Origin: Mucilaginibacter lacusdianchii
GTDB lineage: Bacteria > Bacteroidota > Bacteroidia > Sphingobacteriales > Sphingobacteriaceae
Direction of reading: 5' to 3'
NCBI RefSeq assembly: GCF_009770985.1
Contig: NZ_WSRW01000002.1
Location: 1,445,951-1,509,950, forward strand
Length of the DNA stretch: 64,000 nt
Shown here: in pieces, positions 26,103 to 35,310 of the stretch
Position numbering within the stretch: the stretch's first letter is position 1
Layout of the letters: every line of letters starts with the position of its first letter
The notes under the pieces: model-generated
Databases searched by the model: none
Seen by the model: only the letters and a program-made list of their open reading frames with translations
What the model was told of the DNA's origin: nothing
Made by a program: the position numbers and the translations under genes

Positions 26103-26197
26103 GCCCCCGGATTAAGCGTGCGAAAGTATTAAATTTTACCTTTACTTTTGGCTATACCGGTAATAGGGATGTGTTGTAATATTTGGAGTATATAAAA

Positions 26198-27001
26198 ATG
26201 AGTAAGATAATTGCGTTAGCTAATCAAAAAGGCGGTGTGGGTAAAACCACTTCTTCTATCAACCTGGCGGCAAGTTTAGCCGTGCTGGAATACCGGACTT
26301 TATTGGTGGATGCCGATCCGCAGGCTAACTCAACCTCGGGTATTGGTTTTGATCCGCGCACCATTAAAAACAGTATTTATGAGTGCATCATTAACCAGAT
26401 TGACCCTAATGATGCCATACAAAAAACGGAAACACCCAATCTGGATTTGCTACCAGCGCATATTGACCTGGTAGGTGCCGAGATTGAAATGATAAACCTT
26501 ACCGACCGCGAATACAAAATGCGTGACGTGTTGGAAAAGGTGAGCCCCAATTATGATTTTATCATCATCGACTGCTCGCCATCACTGGGCTTAATTACCA
26601 TTAACGCCCTTACCGCTGCTCACTCGGTAATTATACCGGTACAATGTGAATATTTTGCATTGGAAGGTTTGGGCAAGCTGTTAAATACTATCAAAATTGT
26701 ACAGAACCGCCTTAACCCGCAGCTGGACATCGAAGGTATTTTGCTAACGATGTATGACGTGCGCCTGCGCCTGTCAAACCAGGTGGTTGAAGAGGTGCGT
26801 ACGCACTTTGAAGATTTGGTATTTGATACCATTATACAGCGCAACACCCGCCTTAGCGAGGCGCCAAGCTTTGGTGTATCGGTAATTATGCACGATGCTA
26901 CCTGTAAAGGCGCTGTTAACTATTTGAACCTGGCCCGCGAGATTATTAGAAAAAATGGGTTATTGAAACCATCCGGCCACGAAAATACCGTAGCTGTTTA
27001 A
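26198..27001 (+). CDS. parA: Chromosome partitioning ATPase ParA (Soj)
   Basis: 267-residue ParA/Soj ATPase that works with ParB to segregate the chromosome origin. It has the deviant Walker A motif KGGVGKTTSSINLAASLA at about residues 10-27, Walker A' LLVDADPQANST, Walker B FIIIDCSPSLGLIT, and an RNTRLSEAPS segment near 220. ATG 26198 gives the usual MSKIIALANQKGG start; an in-frame TTG at 26183 is less likely. parB starts 4 nt after the stop. Because parAB normally lies near oriC, the window may be origin-proximal, but no dnaA boxes cluster or other origin genes are seen. Confidence 0.96.
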   Translation: MSKIIALANQKGGVGKTTSSINLAASLAVLEYRTLLVDADPQANSTSGIGFDPRTIKNSIYECIINQIDPNDAIQKTETPNLDLLPAHIDLVGAEIEMINLTDREYKMRDVLEKVSPNYDFIIIDCSPSLGLITINALTAAHSVIIPVQCEYFALEGLGKLLNTIKIVQNRLNPQLDIEGILLTMYDVRLRLSNQVVEEVRTHFEDLVFDTIIQRNTRLSEAPSFGVSVIMHDATCKGAVNYLNLAREIIRKNGLLKPSGHENTVAV

Positions 27002-27005
27002 TTAA

Positions 27006-27914
27006 ATGAGCGTAGACAAAAAGAAAGCACTAGGCAGAGGGTTAAGCGCCCTCTTAAATGATACAGCCGAGGTAGCACCGCACCGGCAACAAAAGCCTGT
27101 AGCAGCCGAAACGGTTGGCAACAGCTTGGGGGCCATAAGTGAGATACGTATTTCTGAAATTGAAATAAACCCATTTCAGCCCCGTACTGATTTTGACGAA
27201 CAAAGCCTTTATGAACTGGCTGAATCCATCAAAGTGCAAGGCCTTATTCAGCCTATTACCGTACGGCGTGTAAATGCACATGCTTACCAGCTGATATCCG
27301 GCGAACGCCGTTTGCGTGCCTCAAAACGTGCCGGTTTAACTACCATTCCGGCTTATATACGCACCGCTAACGACCAGCAATTGCTGGAAATGGCGTTGAT
27401 AGAAAACATTCAGCGCGAAGATCTGAATGCTATGGAAGTTGCCATAAGCTTTCAGCGTATGCTGGAAGAATGTAACCTGAAGCAGGATGAACTTGGCGAA
27501 CGGGTAAGTAAGAACCGGTCTACCGTTACTAATTACCTGCGGTTGCTTAAACTACCGCCCAGCATACAAGCCTCTATTCGCGATGGCGACATCAGCATGG
27601 GGCATGCACGTGCTTTAATCAACGTAACTGACCCAACCAAGCAGTTGTACATTCATCAATTGATTTTACAACAGGGCTTGTCGGTACGTAAGGTAGAAGA
27701 GATGGTGCGCGATTTGCAAAAAGCGCCGGTAAAAAAGGAAGGCAAAAAACCAGAGCCAATTTCTTTCCAGGTTCAGAAAATTCAGGACGATCTGGCATCT
27801 AAGTTTAGCACTAAAGTAAAAGTTAAAGTAGGCAACAAAGGTGCCGGCAGCATCGAAATTCCGTTTATGTCGGAAGATGATCTGGGCCGTATCCTCGAAA
27901 TGCTGGATTGGTAA
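27006..27914 (+). CDS. parB: Chromosome partitioning protein ParB (Spo0J)
   Basis: 302-residue ParB. The N-terminal CTPase/nuclease-like domain shows INPFQPRTDFDEQSLYELAE near residue 55, ITVRR, LISGERRLRASKRAGL near 98 (the CTP-binding GERR motif) and IENIQREDLNAMEVA near 130. The helix-turn-helix is around SKNRSTVTNYLRLLKLP, followed by GHARALI, and there is a C-terminal dimerisation domain. No parS site was identified by eye. In operon with parA (4-nt gap) and the DUF5683 gene (2-nt gap). Confidence 0.96.
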   Translation: MSVDKKKALGRGLSALLNDTAEVAPHRQQKPVAAETVGNSLGAISEIRISEIEINPFQPRTDFDEQSLYELAESIKVQGLIQPITVRRVNAHAYQLISGERRLRASKRAGLTTIPAYIRTANDQQLLEMALIENIQREDLNAMEVAISFQRMLEECNLKQDELGERVSKNRSTVTNYLRLLKLPPSIQASIRDGDISMGHARALINVTDPTKQLYIHQLILQQGLSVRKVEEMVRDLQKAPVKKEGKKPEPISFQVQKIQDDLASKFSTKVKVKVGNKGAGSIEIPFMSEDDLGRILEMLDW

Positions 27915-27915
27915 A

Positions 27916-28632
27916 ATGGGCAGGTTGTTACTACTCATAGGTTTGTTTTTAGCTGTGACCTTTCGTGCTGCGGCTCAAGGCCCTGATACGGTTAAGGTAA
28001 AAACGGCTGCCGATAGCCTGAGCCGTCTAAATAGTAAGCGTGACTCGGCTAAAGCAAAACCTTTAAAACCTTTTGCACCCAAGCCGTCTAAAGTAAAAAT
28101 TTATCGCCCCGATAGTACGCATAGCCCAGGATTGGCTGTTCGCCGTTCGGCCATGATACCAGGCTGGGGGCAAGTTTATAATGGCAAATGGTGGAAAGTA
28201 CCCTTAATTTATGCAGGATTAGGCGGACTTGGTTTGGCTCTTGAATTCAATCACCGGTATTATAGGCAGTACCTGCAAATGGCCATCTACAAGCGCGATG
28301 GATTAACCGTTGATCAAATTAACTCACAATACGGCGGCAAGTACCTAAAAGAGTATCAAGCCTTATCATCAAATGTCTCTTATCAGGCGTTGGTAGATGC
28401 TAAAAATGCCAATCTGCGTAACTTTCAGTTAAGTATTTTAGGAACGGTTGCTGCCTGGGGCATACAAATGGTTGATGCTTATATCGATGCCAAGTTTAAG
28501 CATTCTTATACGATGGATAATGACTTGGGACTAAAAATCACGCCGGGCTTACTAAATAACAACACGGCTTACGCTTCCAATTTTAGTAGTACATTTACAC
28601 CCGTTTTAAAAGTTTCTTTAAATTTTAAATAA
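27916..28632 (+). CDS. DUF5683 family envelope protein
   Basis: 238 residues with a signal peptide or N-terminal anchor (LLLLIGLFLAVTFRAAAQ), a Lys/Ser-rich linker, and then the conserved family core RSAMIPGWGQVYNGKWWKVPL followed by two hydrophobic stretches (about 100-120 and 190-210). The SxxxPGxGQxYNGxxWKxP motif is typical of small membrane proteins of unknown function found in Bacteroidota next to parB and dapB. Starts at ATG 27916, one nt after the parB stop, so it is translationally coupled. Confidence 0.85.
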   Translation: MGRLLLLIGLFLAVTFRAAAQGPDTVKVKTAADSLSRLNSKRDSAKAKPLKPFAPKPSKVKIYRPDSTHSPGLAVRRSAMIPGWGQVYNGKWWKVPLIYAGLGGLGLALEFNHRYYRQYLQMAIYKRDGLTVDQINSQYGGKYLKEYQALSSNVSYQALVDAKNANLRNFQLSILGTVAAWGIQMVDAYIDAKFKHSYTMDNDLGLKITPGLLNNNTAYASNFSSTFTPVLKVSLNFK

Positions 28633-28688
28633 GGCTGGTAGTATAGGGCGCAAGCGCTTACTGTTAAAGCTAATTATAAACTGTATTC

Positions 28689-29444
28689 ATGAAAATCGCA
28701 TTATCAGGCTATGGCAAAATGGGCAAAATCATCGAAAAGATGGCTCTTGACCGTAAGCACGAAATTGTATTAAAAATTGATAAAGATAATACCCATGAAC
28801 TAACCGCCGACAACCTGCGCCAGGCAGATGTGGTGATTGAGTTTAGCACCCCCGACTCCGCTTTTAATAACATCAAAACTTGTGTGGAAGCTGGTGTGCC
28901 GATAGTAGTGGGTACAACCGGTTGGTATGACCATTTGGACGAAGTAAAGCAATTGTGCGAGCAAACCGGCGGCGCTGTTTTATACGGTACCAATTTTAGT
29001 GTAGGCGTTAATGTGTTTTTTCACATCAATAAAATGCTGGCCAAAGTGATGAACAACTATCCGTATTACGGTGTACAGGTAGAAGAAATTCATCACACGC
29101 AAAAGCTGGATTGGCCCAGCGGCACAGCCATCACCATTGCCGAAGGCATTATTGAAAACCTGGATGTTAAAACCGAATGGACCAAGGCGCTGGTAAGCGA
29201 TACAGATGATGCAGACAGCAATGTTAACGAGCGCGATAATGAGTTGCTGATTGAGTCGTTACGCATTGAAAATGTACCTGGAACCCATACCGTTATTTAT
29301 GATTCGGAAGTAGATACCATAGAATTTAAACATACGGCACACAACCGCAACGGCTTTGCCTTGGGGGCAGTACTAGCGGCCGAATGGATAAAAGATAAAA
29401 AAGGCTGCTATCCGGTAACAGATATGTTTAACTTTAGTGCCTGA
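28689..29444 (+). CDS. dapB: 4-hydroxy-tetrahydrodipicolinate reductase DapB
   Basis: 251-residue enzyme of the diaminopimelate/lysine pathway that reduces hydroxy-tetrahydrodipicolinate with NAD(P)H. The N-terminal Rossmann motif is GYGKMGKIIEKMA (residues 7-19), and the catalytic motif EIHHTQKLDWPSGTA lies near residue 135 with the essential His-His and Lys. DapB supplies meso-diaminopimelate for peptidoglycan. Between the DUF5683 gene and lepB in the same orientation. Confidence 0.96.
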   Translation: MKIALSGYGKMGKIIEKMALDRKHEIVLKIDKDNTHELTADNLRQADVVIEFSTPDSAFNNIKTCVEAGVPIVVGTTGWYDHLDEVKQLCEQTGGAVLYGTNFSVGVNVFFHINKMLAKVMNNYPYYGVQVEEIHHTQKLDWPSGTAITIAEGIIENLDVKTEWTKALVSDTDDADSNVNERDNELLIESLRIENVPGTHTVIYDSEVDTIEFKHTAHNRNGFALGAVLAAEWIKDKKGCYPVTDMFNFSA

Positions 29445-29474
29445 TTACAAGTTATTATACGAGATTAACATTAC

Positions 29475-30581
29475 ATGAACTGGAAATTCTGGAATAAAAA
29501 ACAGGGCGAGCCTAAAAAGAAAAAAAGCACCACCCGCGAGTGGGTAGATGCTATTTTATTTGCGGTAATTGCTGCTACGCTTATCCGTACGCTGTTTATT
29601 GAAGCGTATACTATACCAACCCCGTCTATGGAGCGATCACTGCTGGTAGGCGACTTTTTGTTTGTAAGCAAGGTGAACTACGGTGCCCGTACCCCCATGA
29701 CACCAATTGCCTTTCCATTTGCCCATCACACCATGCCTGTATTAGGTACTAAGGCTTATTGGGATGGCGTTAAACTGCCTTATTACCGTTTGCCGGGTTT
29801 AAGCGAAGTTAAAAAAGGTGACGTGGTGGTGTTTAACTGGCCTATGGAAGCCGACTCGCCTTACTACCGGCCGGTTGACAAGCGCGAAAATTACATTAAA
29901 CGCTGCCAGGGCGCACCCGGCGACACGTTAAAGATTGTTGACGGGCAGGTTTTTGTAAATGGCAAAGCGAATGAAAATCCACCAGAAAGCCAAATTGATT
30001 ATAAGATTACAACCAACGGTGAGCAGCTGAATCCATTGATTTTAGAGCAATTAAAAATCTCATATTATGATGGTTTTGCTAATCCTACGATGACCAAAGA
30101 GTCGGCTGATAAACTGAGAGGCTTTTCAAGCATTACGTCAATCAAACCTAACTTGGCGCCAAAAGATTCGGTAGATATTTACAGTCAGCCGGTGTTTCCA
30201 AATGATCCGCATTATCGTAAGTGGAACCAGGATAACTTTGGCCCTATCCTGATCCCTAAAAAAGGCTGGACGGTTAAATTAGACAGCTTAACGCTACCTG
30301 TTTACAAGCGCGCTATCACCGTTTATGAAGGCAATAAGCTGGAGACTAAAGGCAATGATATTTACATCAACGGCCAAAAAGCCACTAGCTATACTTTTAA
30401 AATGAATTATTACTGGATGATGGGTGATAACCGCCACGATTCATTAGATTCACGTTTCTGGGGATTTGTGCCCGAAGATCACATTGTAGGTAAGGCTTTA
30501 TTTATCTGGATGAGTTGGGATGATAACGCGTCCTTCCTACACAAGATACGTTGGAGCAGGATATTTAGAGGTATCCATTAA
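29475..30581 (+). CDS. lepB: Signal peptidase I LepB
   Basis: 368-residue S26 membrane serine protease that removes signal peptides from exported proteins. After a basic N-terminus and one membrane segment (about 24-45, DAILFAVIAATLIRTLFIEA) comes TIPTPSMERSLLVGDFLFVSK with the catalytic serine, then IKRCQGAPGDTLKI with the catalytic lysine, and MMGDNRHDSLDSRFWGFVP near the end. The long insert between the last two boxes (about residues 160-290) makes it larger than E. coli-type enzymes; this is common in Bacteroidota. Last gene of the parA-lepB cluster. Confidence 0.96.
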   Translation: MNWKFWNKKQGEPKKKKSTTREWVDAILFAVIAATLIRTLFIEAYTIPTPSMERSLLVGDFLFVSKVNYGARTPMTPIAFPFAHHTMPVLGTKAYWDGVKLPYYRLPGLSEVKKGDVVVFNWPMEADSPYYRPVDKRENYIKRCQGAPGDTLKIVDGQVFVNGKANENPPESQIDYKITTNGEQLNPLILEQLKISYYDGFANPTMTKESADKLRGFSSITSIKPNLAPKDSVDIYSQPVFPNDPHYRKWNQDNFGPILIPKKGWTVKLDSLTLPVYKRAITVYEGNKLETKGNDIYINGQKATSYTFKMNYYWMMGDNRHDSLDSRFWGFVPEDHIVGKALFIWMSWDDNASFLHKIRWSRIFRGIH

Positions 30582-30591
30582 TAGATATTTG

Positions 30592-30622
30592 AAAGCCCTT
30601 AGTTAATAGCTAAGGGCTTTTC
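30592..30622 (+). terminator. Terminator after lepB
   Basis: Perfect 11-bp stem AAAGCCCTTAG/CTAAGGGCTTT, 7-nt loop, then TT. Ends the parA-lepB group. Confidence 0.88.
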
Positions 30623-30685
30623 TATATACTTTTGTTAGTGCTTTGACTTCTGGTTGCGCCCTGTTAGGATGGGTTAAGTAATTAT

Positions 30686-31030
30686 ACCACAGCCTGTGGA
30701 TGTTACTTTTTCTTTTGCCGGAAAAGAAAAAGTAACCAAAAAGAAACCTCTCGGCCGCACCTTTTCCTATATTCTGCCAGTACTTCAACTTAAGGCAATG
30801 GTACCCGGAAAAGCTGAATGCCGACTTTTTGAGGTCTTGTTCTGGCAGTGCTTTATGTTAAATGAAAAGAAGAGGATAAAAGCAAAAAGAAGCGCAAAGG
30901 CCCGCTGTTGCGCCCGGGCCAGCGACGGCCTTGCGGGCAGATAGGTGATCGCAACAGCTAGGCTTTTTTGGTTCTTTTGTAGCTATGACAAAAGAACTAG
31001 CCCCTGCGGCAATGAGCAGACGAAGTAAGT
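30686..31030 (-). repeat. ~345-nt structured dispersed element, copy B (inverted)
   Basis: Reverse-complement counterpart of 14293-14635. The 15-bp hairpin lies at 30702-30736, the GC-rich core at about 30894-30925, and the covarying 10-bp hairpin at 30971-30997 with loop AGCTATG. Like copy A it sits in a convergent gap (30582-31105), between lepB and the ABC transporter gene. No gene is apparent in the gap. Confidence 0.82.
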
Positions 31031-31105
31031 AAATGACCACTGCAATAAGTTCAAACAACACAAACCTGAAAAATAAATAGCAGAGCCAAACAACACACGT
31101 TCCCT

Positions 31106-32905
31106 CTACCGCTCAATCCCAGCCGAATTAAACTGCAAATCGTATAACTTACGATAATAACCATTCTCGATACGAAGCAATTCCTGATGGGTACCCATTT
31201 CCTTGATCTCACCATGATCAAGCACAATGATTTTGTCGGCGCTCTGGATGGTGGATAACCGGTGAGCAATTACAATGGCAGTACGGCCTTGCATTAGCTT
31301 ATCAATAGCGTTTTGGATCAGCAGCTCGGTTTCGGTATCTACAGATGATGTAGCCTCGTCTAAAACCAGAATAGCCGGGTTATAAACCAACGCCCGTACA
31401 AACGAAATTAACTGCGCCTGGCCAGCCGATAAGGTGGCGCCGCGCTCCATTACATTATAATCATAGCCGCCCGGTAAGCGCTCAATAAATTCATGCGCAC
31501 CCACGTTTTTAGCAGCGGCCACAATTTGTTCACGAGTTATAGACGGATTGTTCAGACTAATATTATTGGCAATGGTATCTGAGAAAAGAAAAACATCCTG
31601 AATTACGGTGGCAATTTGTGATCGCAGATAATTCAATTCATAATCTTTAATATTTACGCCATCTACGGTTACTTGGCCCTGCCCTATTTCGTAAAAACGG
31701 TTTAGGATGTTAATAGTAGATGATTTACCGGCACCAGTGGCACCTACCAGCGCCAAAGTTTCGCCAGGCTTTACGGCAAAGCTTATATTTTTCAACACCC
31801 AGTTGTCATCGTTATAAGCAAACCATACTTCGTTAAACACAATTTCGCCACGCAAGGCACCACTTTTTACTTTGCCATCATTCACTACCACCTCGTCGGT
31901 ATCCAGTACCTTAAAAATACGGTCGGCTCCAACCATGCCCATTTGCAGGGTATTAAATTTATCGGCCAGTTGGCGTATCGGGCGGAACAATAGGTTAAGC
32001 AAGGCAATAAAGGCGATGATCAATCCGGGGGTAATGCCTTTATGTGATGCCGACATATCCGCCATTTGCTGATCAGTAAGGATGCGTTTGCAACCATACC
32101 AAACCAGTAGACCGATAGACAGCGCCATAAATATTTCAACTACCGGAAAAAAGATGGAATAATACCAGTTAGACCGGATGTTGGCATCACGATATTTAAC
32201 ATTCACTTCTTTAAACTTACGCATCTCCTGGTCTTCGCGGGCAAAGTATTGGATGATGCTGATGCCCGAGATATGCTCCTGTAAAAAGGTATTGAGTTGT
32301 GCTACCTGGGTGCGCACTTCCTGAAAAGACGATTTGATAGCTTCTTTAAATATGTATGTAGCGGCCAGCAAAAAAGGGATTGGAATTAAGGTAATCATCG
32401 TTAGCTTCCAATCCTTCGACAACATATAAATAATGATGGATATCAAAAGCAGCATGTCGCCCATGATGGATATCAAACCTTCCGAAAAAATATCGGCAAT
32501 GGTTTCCAAATCAGATACCGTACGGGTAATAAGCATGCCGATAGGCGTACGGTCGAAGTACTTTAGGCGCAGACTGATGATATGATTAAACACATGAATC
32601 CGCAAATCGCGTATTACAGATTGCCCGAGGGCGTTGGTCAGGTAAGTTTGGTAATACTGTGTGATGGTTTGTACCACCAACTGAACAATCATCAAACCAA
32701 CAATAAATACTAAACCGTTATAATTATTGGTCACAATGTAATCGTCCATTGCCTTTTCCATCAGGATAGGCTGCGCCAGGGCAATAACGGCTACAAATAT
32801 GGTAAGGAAAGCTGCTATAATAAACGTAGTGCGGTACGGCTTTACGTAATGCATTATCCTCAACAGCAGCTTCCAATCTATGGCTTTTCCGGTTACTTGA
32901 GACAT
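31106..32905 (-). CDS. ABC transporter, fused permease and ATP-binding (exporter type)
   Basis: 599-residue half-transporter of the MsbA/multidrug exporter type: six transmembrane helices in residues ~20-330, then the nucleotide-binding domain with Walker A GATGAGKSSTINILNRFYEI near 380, Q-loop, the signature ATLSAGQAQLISFARAL-like segment (here LSAGQ rather than LSGGQ), Walker B AILVLDEATSSVD and the H-loop IVIAHRLSTIQ. It should work as a homodimer or with a second half-transporter, exporting lipid or drug. The substrate is not predictable. The 3' end is near repeat copy B; truA follows divergently placed upstream on the same strand after a half-repeat. Confidence 0.93.
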   Translation of the reverse strand: MSQVTGKAIDWKLLLRIMHYVKPYRTTFIIAAFLTIFVAVIALAQPILMEKAMDDYIVTNNYNGLVFIVGLMIVQLVVQTITQYYQTYLTNALGQSVIRDLRIHVFNHIISLRLKYFDRTPIGMLITRTVSDLETIADIFSEGLISIMGDMLLLISIIIYMLSKDWKLTMITLIPIPFLLAATYIFKEAIKSSFQEVRTQVAQLNTFLQEHISGISIIQYFAREDQEMRKFKEVNVKYRDANIRSNWYYSIFFPVVEIFMALSIGLLVWYGCKRILTDQQMADMSASHKGITPGLIIAFIALLNLLFRPIRQLADKFNTLQMGMVGADRIFKVLDTDEVVVNDGKVKSGALRGEIVFNEVWFAYNDDNWVLKNISFAVKPGETLALVGATGAGKSSTINILNRFYEIGQGQVTVDGVNIKDYELNYLRSQIATVIQDVFLFSDTIANNISLNNPSITREQIVAAAKNVGAHEFIERLPGGYDYNVMERGATLSAGQAQLISFVRALVYNPAILVLDEATSSVDTETELLIQNAIDKLMQGRTAIVIAHRLSTIQSADKIIVLDHGEIKEMGTHQELLRIENGYYRKLYDLQFNSAGIER

Positions 32906-32970
32906 TTGTTTACTTAATAATTTATGGAATGACGGAATGCTTGATTTTGTTTGTCACTCTACTTTGCCAT

Positions 32971-33000
32971 TATCATCTCTCACTGTTGTTTGAGATGATA
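32971..33000. repeat. Degenerate half copy of the 90-nt repeat
   Basis: TATCATCTCTCACTGTTGTTTGAGATGATA: 30 nt, read as TATCATCTC and GAGATGATA arms, resembling the outer arm CTCACTGTCGTTCGAGATGACA of copy 3. The other arm is missing. Lies between truA and the ABC gene on the minus strand. Confidence 0.55.
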
Positions 33001-33012
33001 ATTCTTGATGAA

Positions 33013-33768
33013 TTATAAATAAGGATATTTTACTTCCGTTAAGTATAACCCGCAGGCAGGCACAGATGTTCCGGCATTGCTGCGGTTTTTGCTTTCGATG
33101 ATTTGACGGATACCATCAGGCTCTATTTCATGGCGACCAACCATCAGGCAGGTTCCTACAATGGCCCGTACCATATTACGCAAAAACCGGTCGGCCGATA
33201 TGTAAAACACCAGTCCATCACCAGTTTGCACCCACTCTGCACGGGTCACTTTGCAGTTATTGGTTTTTACCTGAGTGTTTGATTTACTAAAGCAGCTAAA
33301 ATCAGTGTACTCCATAATAATTTGCCCGGCTTGGTTCATAGCCTCCACATCCAGGTTTCCTTTTAATAACCAGGAGTAGTTGTTTTTAAACGGATTTTTA
33401 TGAAAATGAATATGATACTCGTATGATCGCTTTATAGCATCAAAACGCGCATGGGCATCGGGATGTACAGGAGTGACGCGTTTAACAGCAATATCAATAG
33501 GCAACAGTGCATTAATGCCAGCCTCGAACCGTACAAGATCAATAGCTTTCAGGCTATCAGGATAATCAAAATGCACAAATAATTGCCGAGCGTGTACACC
33601 GGTATCCGTTCGTCCGGCACCTGTGGTTTCAACAGGGTGGCGTAACAGTATGGCCAGTGCTTCATTCAACTTTTGCTGTACGGTTACAGCATTTGGCTGT
33701 ATTTGCCAACCGTGGTAGCGTGTACCCTCATAAGTCAGTTCTAAAAAGTATCGTTGATATTGAGACAC
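33013..33768 (-). CDS. truA: tRNA pseudouridine(38-40) synthase TruA
   Basis: 251-residue TruA, which modifies U38-U40 of tRNA anticodon arms. Motifs: ELTYEGTRYHGWQIQPN near residue 8, the catalytic GRTDTGVHARQLFVHFD near 52, RYSYEYHIH-like KRSYEYHIHFHKNPF, DFSCFSK, and DRFLRNMVRAIVGTCLMVG near 200. The start is taken as GTG 33768: the only earlier candidate (TTG 33795) lies upstream of the -7 box, and no ATG in frame precedes conserved sequence. The -7 box ends 4 nt before the GTG, so the mRNA should begin almost at the start codon. Confidence 0.95.
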   Translation of the reverse strand: MSQYQRYFLELTYEGTRYHGWQIQPNAVTVQQKLNEALAILLRHPVETTGAGRTDTGVHARQLFVHFDYPDSLKAIDLVRFEAGINALLPIDIAVKRVTPVHPDAHARFDAIKRSYEYHIHFHKNPFKNNYSWLLKGNLDVEAMNQAGQIIMEYTDFSCFSKSNTQVKTNNCKVTRAEWVQTGDGLVFYISADRFLRNMVRAIVGTCLMVGRHEIEPDGIRQIIESKNRSNAGTSVPACGLYLTEVKYPYL

Positions 33769-33772
33769 ATTA

Positions 33773-33802
33773 CAAAGGTAGCAAACCCTTAACAATGCTC
33801 AA
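33773..33802 (-). promoter_or_regulatory. Promoter of truA
   Basis: On the minus strand: TTG (33802-33800), 19-nt spacer, TACCTTTG (33780-33773). Excellent match to the Bacteroidota consensus, and it fixes the truA start to GTG 33768. Confidence 0.78.
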
Positions 33803-33851
33803 TTTATAATTTGCCAAACAATTTTATATTTGCCGTGCTAATTAATCAATT

Positions 33852-34328
33852 ATGTTACAACGCGTACAAAGTATATACCTGTTTTTTGCCAGCCTGGCAC
33901 TGTTTGCCTTATATATGGTAACCCTGGCTAATAATGTTTACATCGGCGGTAAGCCAACCTCTATCAAAATAACCGGCCTCTTTCAGGACGTTAATGGTGC
34001 ACAGCAGCATGTCAGCTCGTTTGTAGCACTTACCGCGGTGTTGGCTGTTATTGCTCTTTTGCCTTTGGCCATCATCTTTTTATATCGCAACCGCAAGCAG
34101 CAAGTTGCTTTGTGCTACAGCGCTATTTTGGTGATATTGGGCTATAGCTTTTGGATGGCGCAAACCGTTAAAAACGCTACTGAAGAAGCGGCAGGCGTGG
34201 TATTAAAATCAGACAATTTTGGTGTAGGCATGTTTTTACCACCACTGGGTATATTGTTGATATTTTTAGCTATCCGCGCTATAAAAAAGGACGAGGCACT
34301 GGTTCGCTCGGCTGATAGGCTACGCTAG
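33852..34328 (+). CDS. DUF4293 family membrane protein
   Basis: 158-residue protein with four hydrophobic segments (about 7-27, 55-80, 88-105 and 125-145) and the family start MLQRVQSIYLFFASLALF. DUF4293 is restricted to Bacteroidota and its function is unknown. Divergent from truA; a TATATTTG box (33825-33832) 19 nt before the ATG is a likely -7 element. Its stop overlaps the end of the convergent hydrolase gene by 4 nt. Confidence 0.88.
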   Translation: MLQRVQSIYLFFASLALFALYMVTLANNVYIGGKPTSIKITGLFQDVNGAQQHVSSFVALTAVLAVIALLPLAIIFLYRNRKQQVALCYSAILVILGYSFWMAQTVKNATEEAAGVVLKSDNFGVGMFLPPLGILLIFLAIRAIKKDEALVRSADRLR

Positions 34329-35200
34329 TTAAAGCGCCCCTCACCAGCAATTACCCGGTAAGGCTTTTTAAAGAAATCGGCCACTGTTTTGTTAAAATCA
34401 TCCTTATAAAAGATCGGGGTTGAATGGCCCGAGTTGGGTAAAATCCACAAATATGATTTTGGGATAGATTGTGCAATAAGCATGGTATGCTGCGGCAGCA
34501 GCACATCATGGTCGCCGCCTATCACCAGTGTAGGGCAACTGATAGTTTTGAGTTGTTCTACTTTTATATGCGGCTCATACGATAGCAAGTGCATTAATTT
34601 GCGGGCGTTCTTAAACCCTGCCGGCGGGCTTTTCATCTTTCTCAGTGAGTCATCCATCATCTTGTTCTGTTGCATTACCATGCGGTACACTGCCGGGTCA
34701 ACTGCGGTAGTATCGGGCCATAAGTTAGCACCGGTAACGGCCAGTTTTTTCACCTTATCAGGATGCCGGATAGCCATTAGTAATCCGTTGATACCACCGT
34801 CGCTCCAGCCAATTACATAGCACTGTTTCAGGTGCAGGCTATCCAGCAAAGCATTTAAATCATCAGTCATCATTTCATAACTCAATGAATCGCTGTTATC
34901 TACCGATTTACCCTGCGCCCGACTGTCAGCCAATATTACTTTATAGTTCTTAGCAAAATAAGGTATCTGGTATAAAAAGTTATTTATAGAACCACCATTA
35001 CCATGAATAATCAGTAACGGTTCGCCTTTGCCGTATACTTCGTAATACATTTTAAATCCGCGGGTATTCAAGTATCGTCCCACTTTGGCATTTCGGCCAT
35101 ACATGGTGGTGTCAAATGGCGATTTTGCGCTTTGTGCCGAAGCTTCAAATACTAATATTGTACATAGTGCGCCCAATAAAAAGGTTCCTAAAATTTTCAT
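34325..35200 (-). CDS. Secreted alpha/beta hydrolase
   Basis: 291-residue alpha/beta-hydrolase fold protein with a signal peptide (residues ~1-22, ending ASAQS). Oxyanion region IIHGNGGSINNF near residue 66, nucleophile elbow VIGWSDGGINGLLMA with Ser near 131, a likely acid at GGDHDVLLP near 230, and the catalytic His in NSGHSTPIFY near 258. The substrate is unknown; esters or peptides are typical. Single gene, converging on the DUF4293 gene. Confidence 0.9.
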   Translation of the reverse strand: MKILGTFLLGALCTILVFEASAQSAKSPFDTTMYGRNAKVGRYLNTRGFKMYYEVYGKGEPLLIIHGNGGSINNFLYQIPYFAKNYKVILADSRAQGKSVDNSDSLSYEMMTDDLNALLDSLHLKQCYVIGWSDGGINGLLMAIRHPDKVKKLAVTGANLWPDTTAVDPAVYRMVMQQNKMMDDSLRKMKSPPAGFKNARKLMHLLSYEPHIKVEQLKTISCPTLVIGGDHDVLLPQHTMLIAQSIPKSYLWILPNSGHSTPIFYKDDFNKTVADFFKKPYRVIAGEGRFN

Positions 35201-35310
35201 GATGTAGATTTAAGCTATTGTATGTAAATATATTACATTTAATTCAAGCTTTATATTCATCACCCAAATCTCATTTTAATTTACGCATTCGAAAAGCCAA
35301 TTAAAATCCT

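Noticed and set aside
26198..27914. Chromosome origin near parAB
   Set aside because: No dnaA, dnaN, gyrB or clear DnaA-box cluster or parS sites were seen, so no origin is claimed.
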